The position numbers and the translations under genes were made by a program. Under the pieces are notes generated by a model. It made no database searches, was not told the DNA's origin, and was given only the letters and a program-made list of their open reading frames with translations. From assembly GCA_007376205.1 (NCBI GenBank), contig VMFU01000002.1, positions 1 through 64,000 of the forward strand: DNA of 64,000 nt. Reading direction: 5' to 3'. Below, piece after piece: positions 63,139-64,000 of this stretch. Each line of letters begins with the position of its first letter. Within the stretch, counting starts at the first letter, position 1. The stretch comes from Candidatus Peregrinibacteria bacterium Gr01-1014_25. Its GTDB lineage: Bacteria > Patescibacteriota > Gracilibacteria > Peribacterales > Peribacteraceae.

Positions 63139-64000
63139 ATGGATGCCATCGTCGTCAAAGGCGCGCGGATGCACAACCTCAAGAACATCGATGTCCGCAT
63201 CCCCCGCAACAAACTCACGGTCATCACCGGCGTGTCCGGATCGGGGAAGTCCACGCTCGCGTTCGACACGATCTTCGCGGAGGGGCAGCGGCGGTACGTG
63301 GAGAGCCTCTCGGCGTACGCGCGGCAGTTCATCGCGCAGATGGAGAAGCCCGACGTCGACTCCATCGACGGCTTGAGTCCCGCGATCAGCATCGACCAGA
63401 AGACGGCGCCGCGCAATCCGCGCTCGACCGTCGGAACAGTGACGGAGATCTACGACTACATGCGCCTGCTATGGGCAAAGATCGGCAAGGTTCACTGCAC
63501 GGTCTGCGGTCGGCAGCTGCAGCGGCAATCCGCGACGCAGATCGTGGAGGCCATCGCGCGCATGTCGGAGGGCAAAAAGCTCTTCCTCCTCGCGCCGGTC
63601 ATTCGCGGCCGCAAGGGCGAGCACGTGAAGATCATCGACGCGATCAAGCGCGAGGGATTCGTCCGTATGCGCATCGACGGGCAGGTCGTCACCGTGGACG
63701 AGGAAGTCACGCTCGACCCGAAGAAGGTTCACAGCATCGACATCGTCGTCGATCGTCTCGTCGTCCGCGACCTCGCCGCGAAGGAAGAGGGAGTGAATCC
63801 CAACCGCACGCGCCTCGCGGACTCGGTGGAACTCGCGCTGAAGAAAGGCGAGGGGCTGCTCGTCGCACTCGACGCCGATAGCAAGGAGGAAACGACGTTC
63901 TCGGAGGCGTTCGCCTGTCCGGATCATCCCGAGGCGCCCGCGCCCGAACTGGAACCGCGCAGCTTCTCATTCAACTCGCCGCACGGCGCCTGCGCGACGT
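63139..64000 (+). CDS. uvrA: UvrA excinuclease subunit, N-terminal part
   Basis: An open frame of 287 codons running off the window end. [19 protein letters not shown], the Walker [13 protein letters not shown] (31-42), [20 protein letters not shown] and [13 protein letters not shown] are diagnostic of UvrA. A zinc-binding start (CTVCGRQL) is also present. UvrA recognises DNA damage with UvrB in nucleotide excision repair. The leader GGTTCCCTTCTCTCTC before the ATG is pyrimidine-rich with no Shine-Dalgarno sequence. Confidence 0.96.
   Translation, partial: MDAIVVKGARMHNLKNIDVRIPRNKLTVITGVSGSGKSTLAFDTIFAEGQRRYVESLSAYARQFIAQMEKPDVDSIDGLSPAISIDQKTAPRNPRSTVGTVTEIYDYMRLLWAKIGKVHCTVCGRQLQRQSATQIVEAIARMSEGKKLFLLAPVIRGRKGEHVKIIDAIKREGFVRMRIDGQVVTVDEEVTLDPKKVHSIDIVVDRLVVRDLAAKEEGVNPNRTRLADSVELALKKGEGLLVALDADSKEETTFSEAFACPDHPEAPAPELEPRSFSFNSPHGACAT

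Overview
The window looks like a chromosomal segment of a small-genome bacterium, most plausibly from the Candidate Phyla Radiation / Patescibacteria (Peregrinibacteria- or Peribacteria-like). That placement is inferred from gene content and style: compact gene-dense arrays, large secreted Cys-rich proteins with Thr/Ser linkers, an S-layer-homology protein, and a short ATP synthase delta subunit. No rRNA or marker set is present to prove it. UGA is used as a normal stop, for example in many ATGA overlaps, so this is not a UGA-recoding lineage.

Layout. (1) 0.2-1.6 kb: pyrE and rsmG, on the minus strand. (2) 1.6-10.6 kb: a minus-strand cluster of five large or small exported Cys-rich surface proteins and one exported transglutaminase-like protein. 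(3) 10.8-12.1 kb: two small plus-strand genes and tRNA-Gln. (4) About 12.1-34.6 kb: an AT-richer accessory region that begins beside the tRNA. It holds a DUF2188 protein, a restriction-modification-like pair (HNH nuclease and a double-domain methyltransferase), a Xre/ImmA pair, a Cas2-like protein, a serine recombinase, a phage-type terminase pair, two more methyltransferases, RNase H, two zinc-ribbon proteins, a GmrSD-like restriction protein, a RecB/Cas4-like nuclease, TspO, a sigma factor operon and a transposase. (5) 34.7-36.3 kb: a secreted subtilisin. (6) 36.5-46.6 kb: the most unusual locus, described below. (7) 46.6-53.4 kb: a complete F-type ATP synthase operon in the order D-C-(Z)-B-E-F-H-A-G. 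(8) 53.4-64 kb: msrA, a Lys-rich EF-Tu-domain protein, tRNA-Arg, a Nudix hydrolase, clpB under a CIRCE/HrcA site, riboflavin genes (ribE, ribH, ribBA) around an SLH protein, and the start of uvrA.

The candidate undescribed system is at 36.5-46.6 kb. Six tightly overlapping genes encode a Hyf/group-4-hydrogenase-like complex (I, B, C, E, F and G subunits). The small subunit has lost all four [4Fe-4S] ligands, the large subunit has lost both NiFe CxxC motifs, and no ferredoxin-like subunit is encoded, so the complex should be unable to do redox chemistry. Directly downstream are two genes whose products carry beta-carbonic-anhydrase-like metal-site motifs. One is a Tat-exported lipoprotein and the other is cytoplasmic. 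A 13-base motif abutting a predicted -35 box is shared by the promoter of this pair and the promoter of the ATP synthase operon. The simplest hypothesis is an ion-gradient-coupled inorganic-carbon (CO2/bicarbonate) device built on a redox-dead complex I-type membrane arm, analogous in logic to DabAB or cyanobacterial NDH-1/Cup. This is inference from sequence only.

Many genes here lack a Shine-Dalgarno sequence and instead have a pyrimidine-rich tract just before the start codon. A G-quadruplex-type tract precedes rsmG, and period-9 repeats precede pyrE and ribE.
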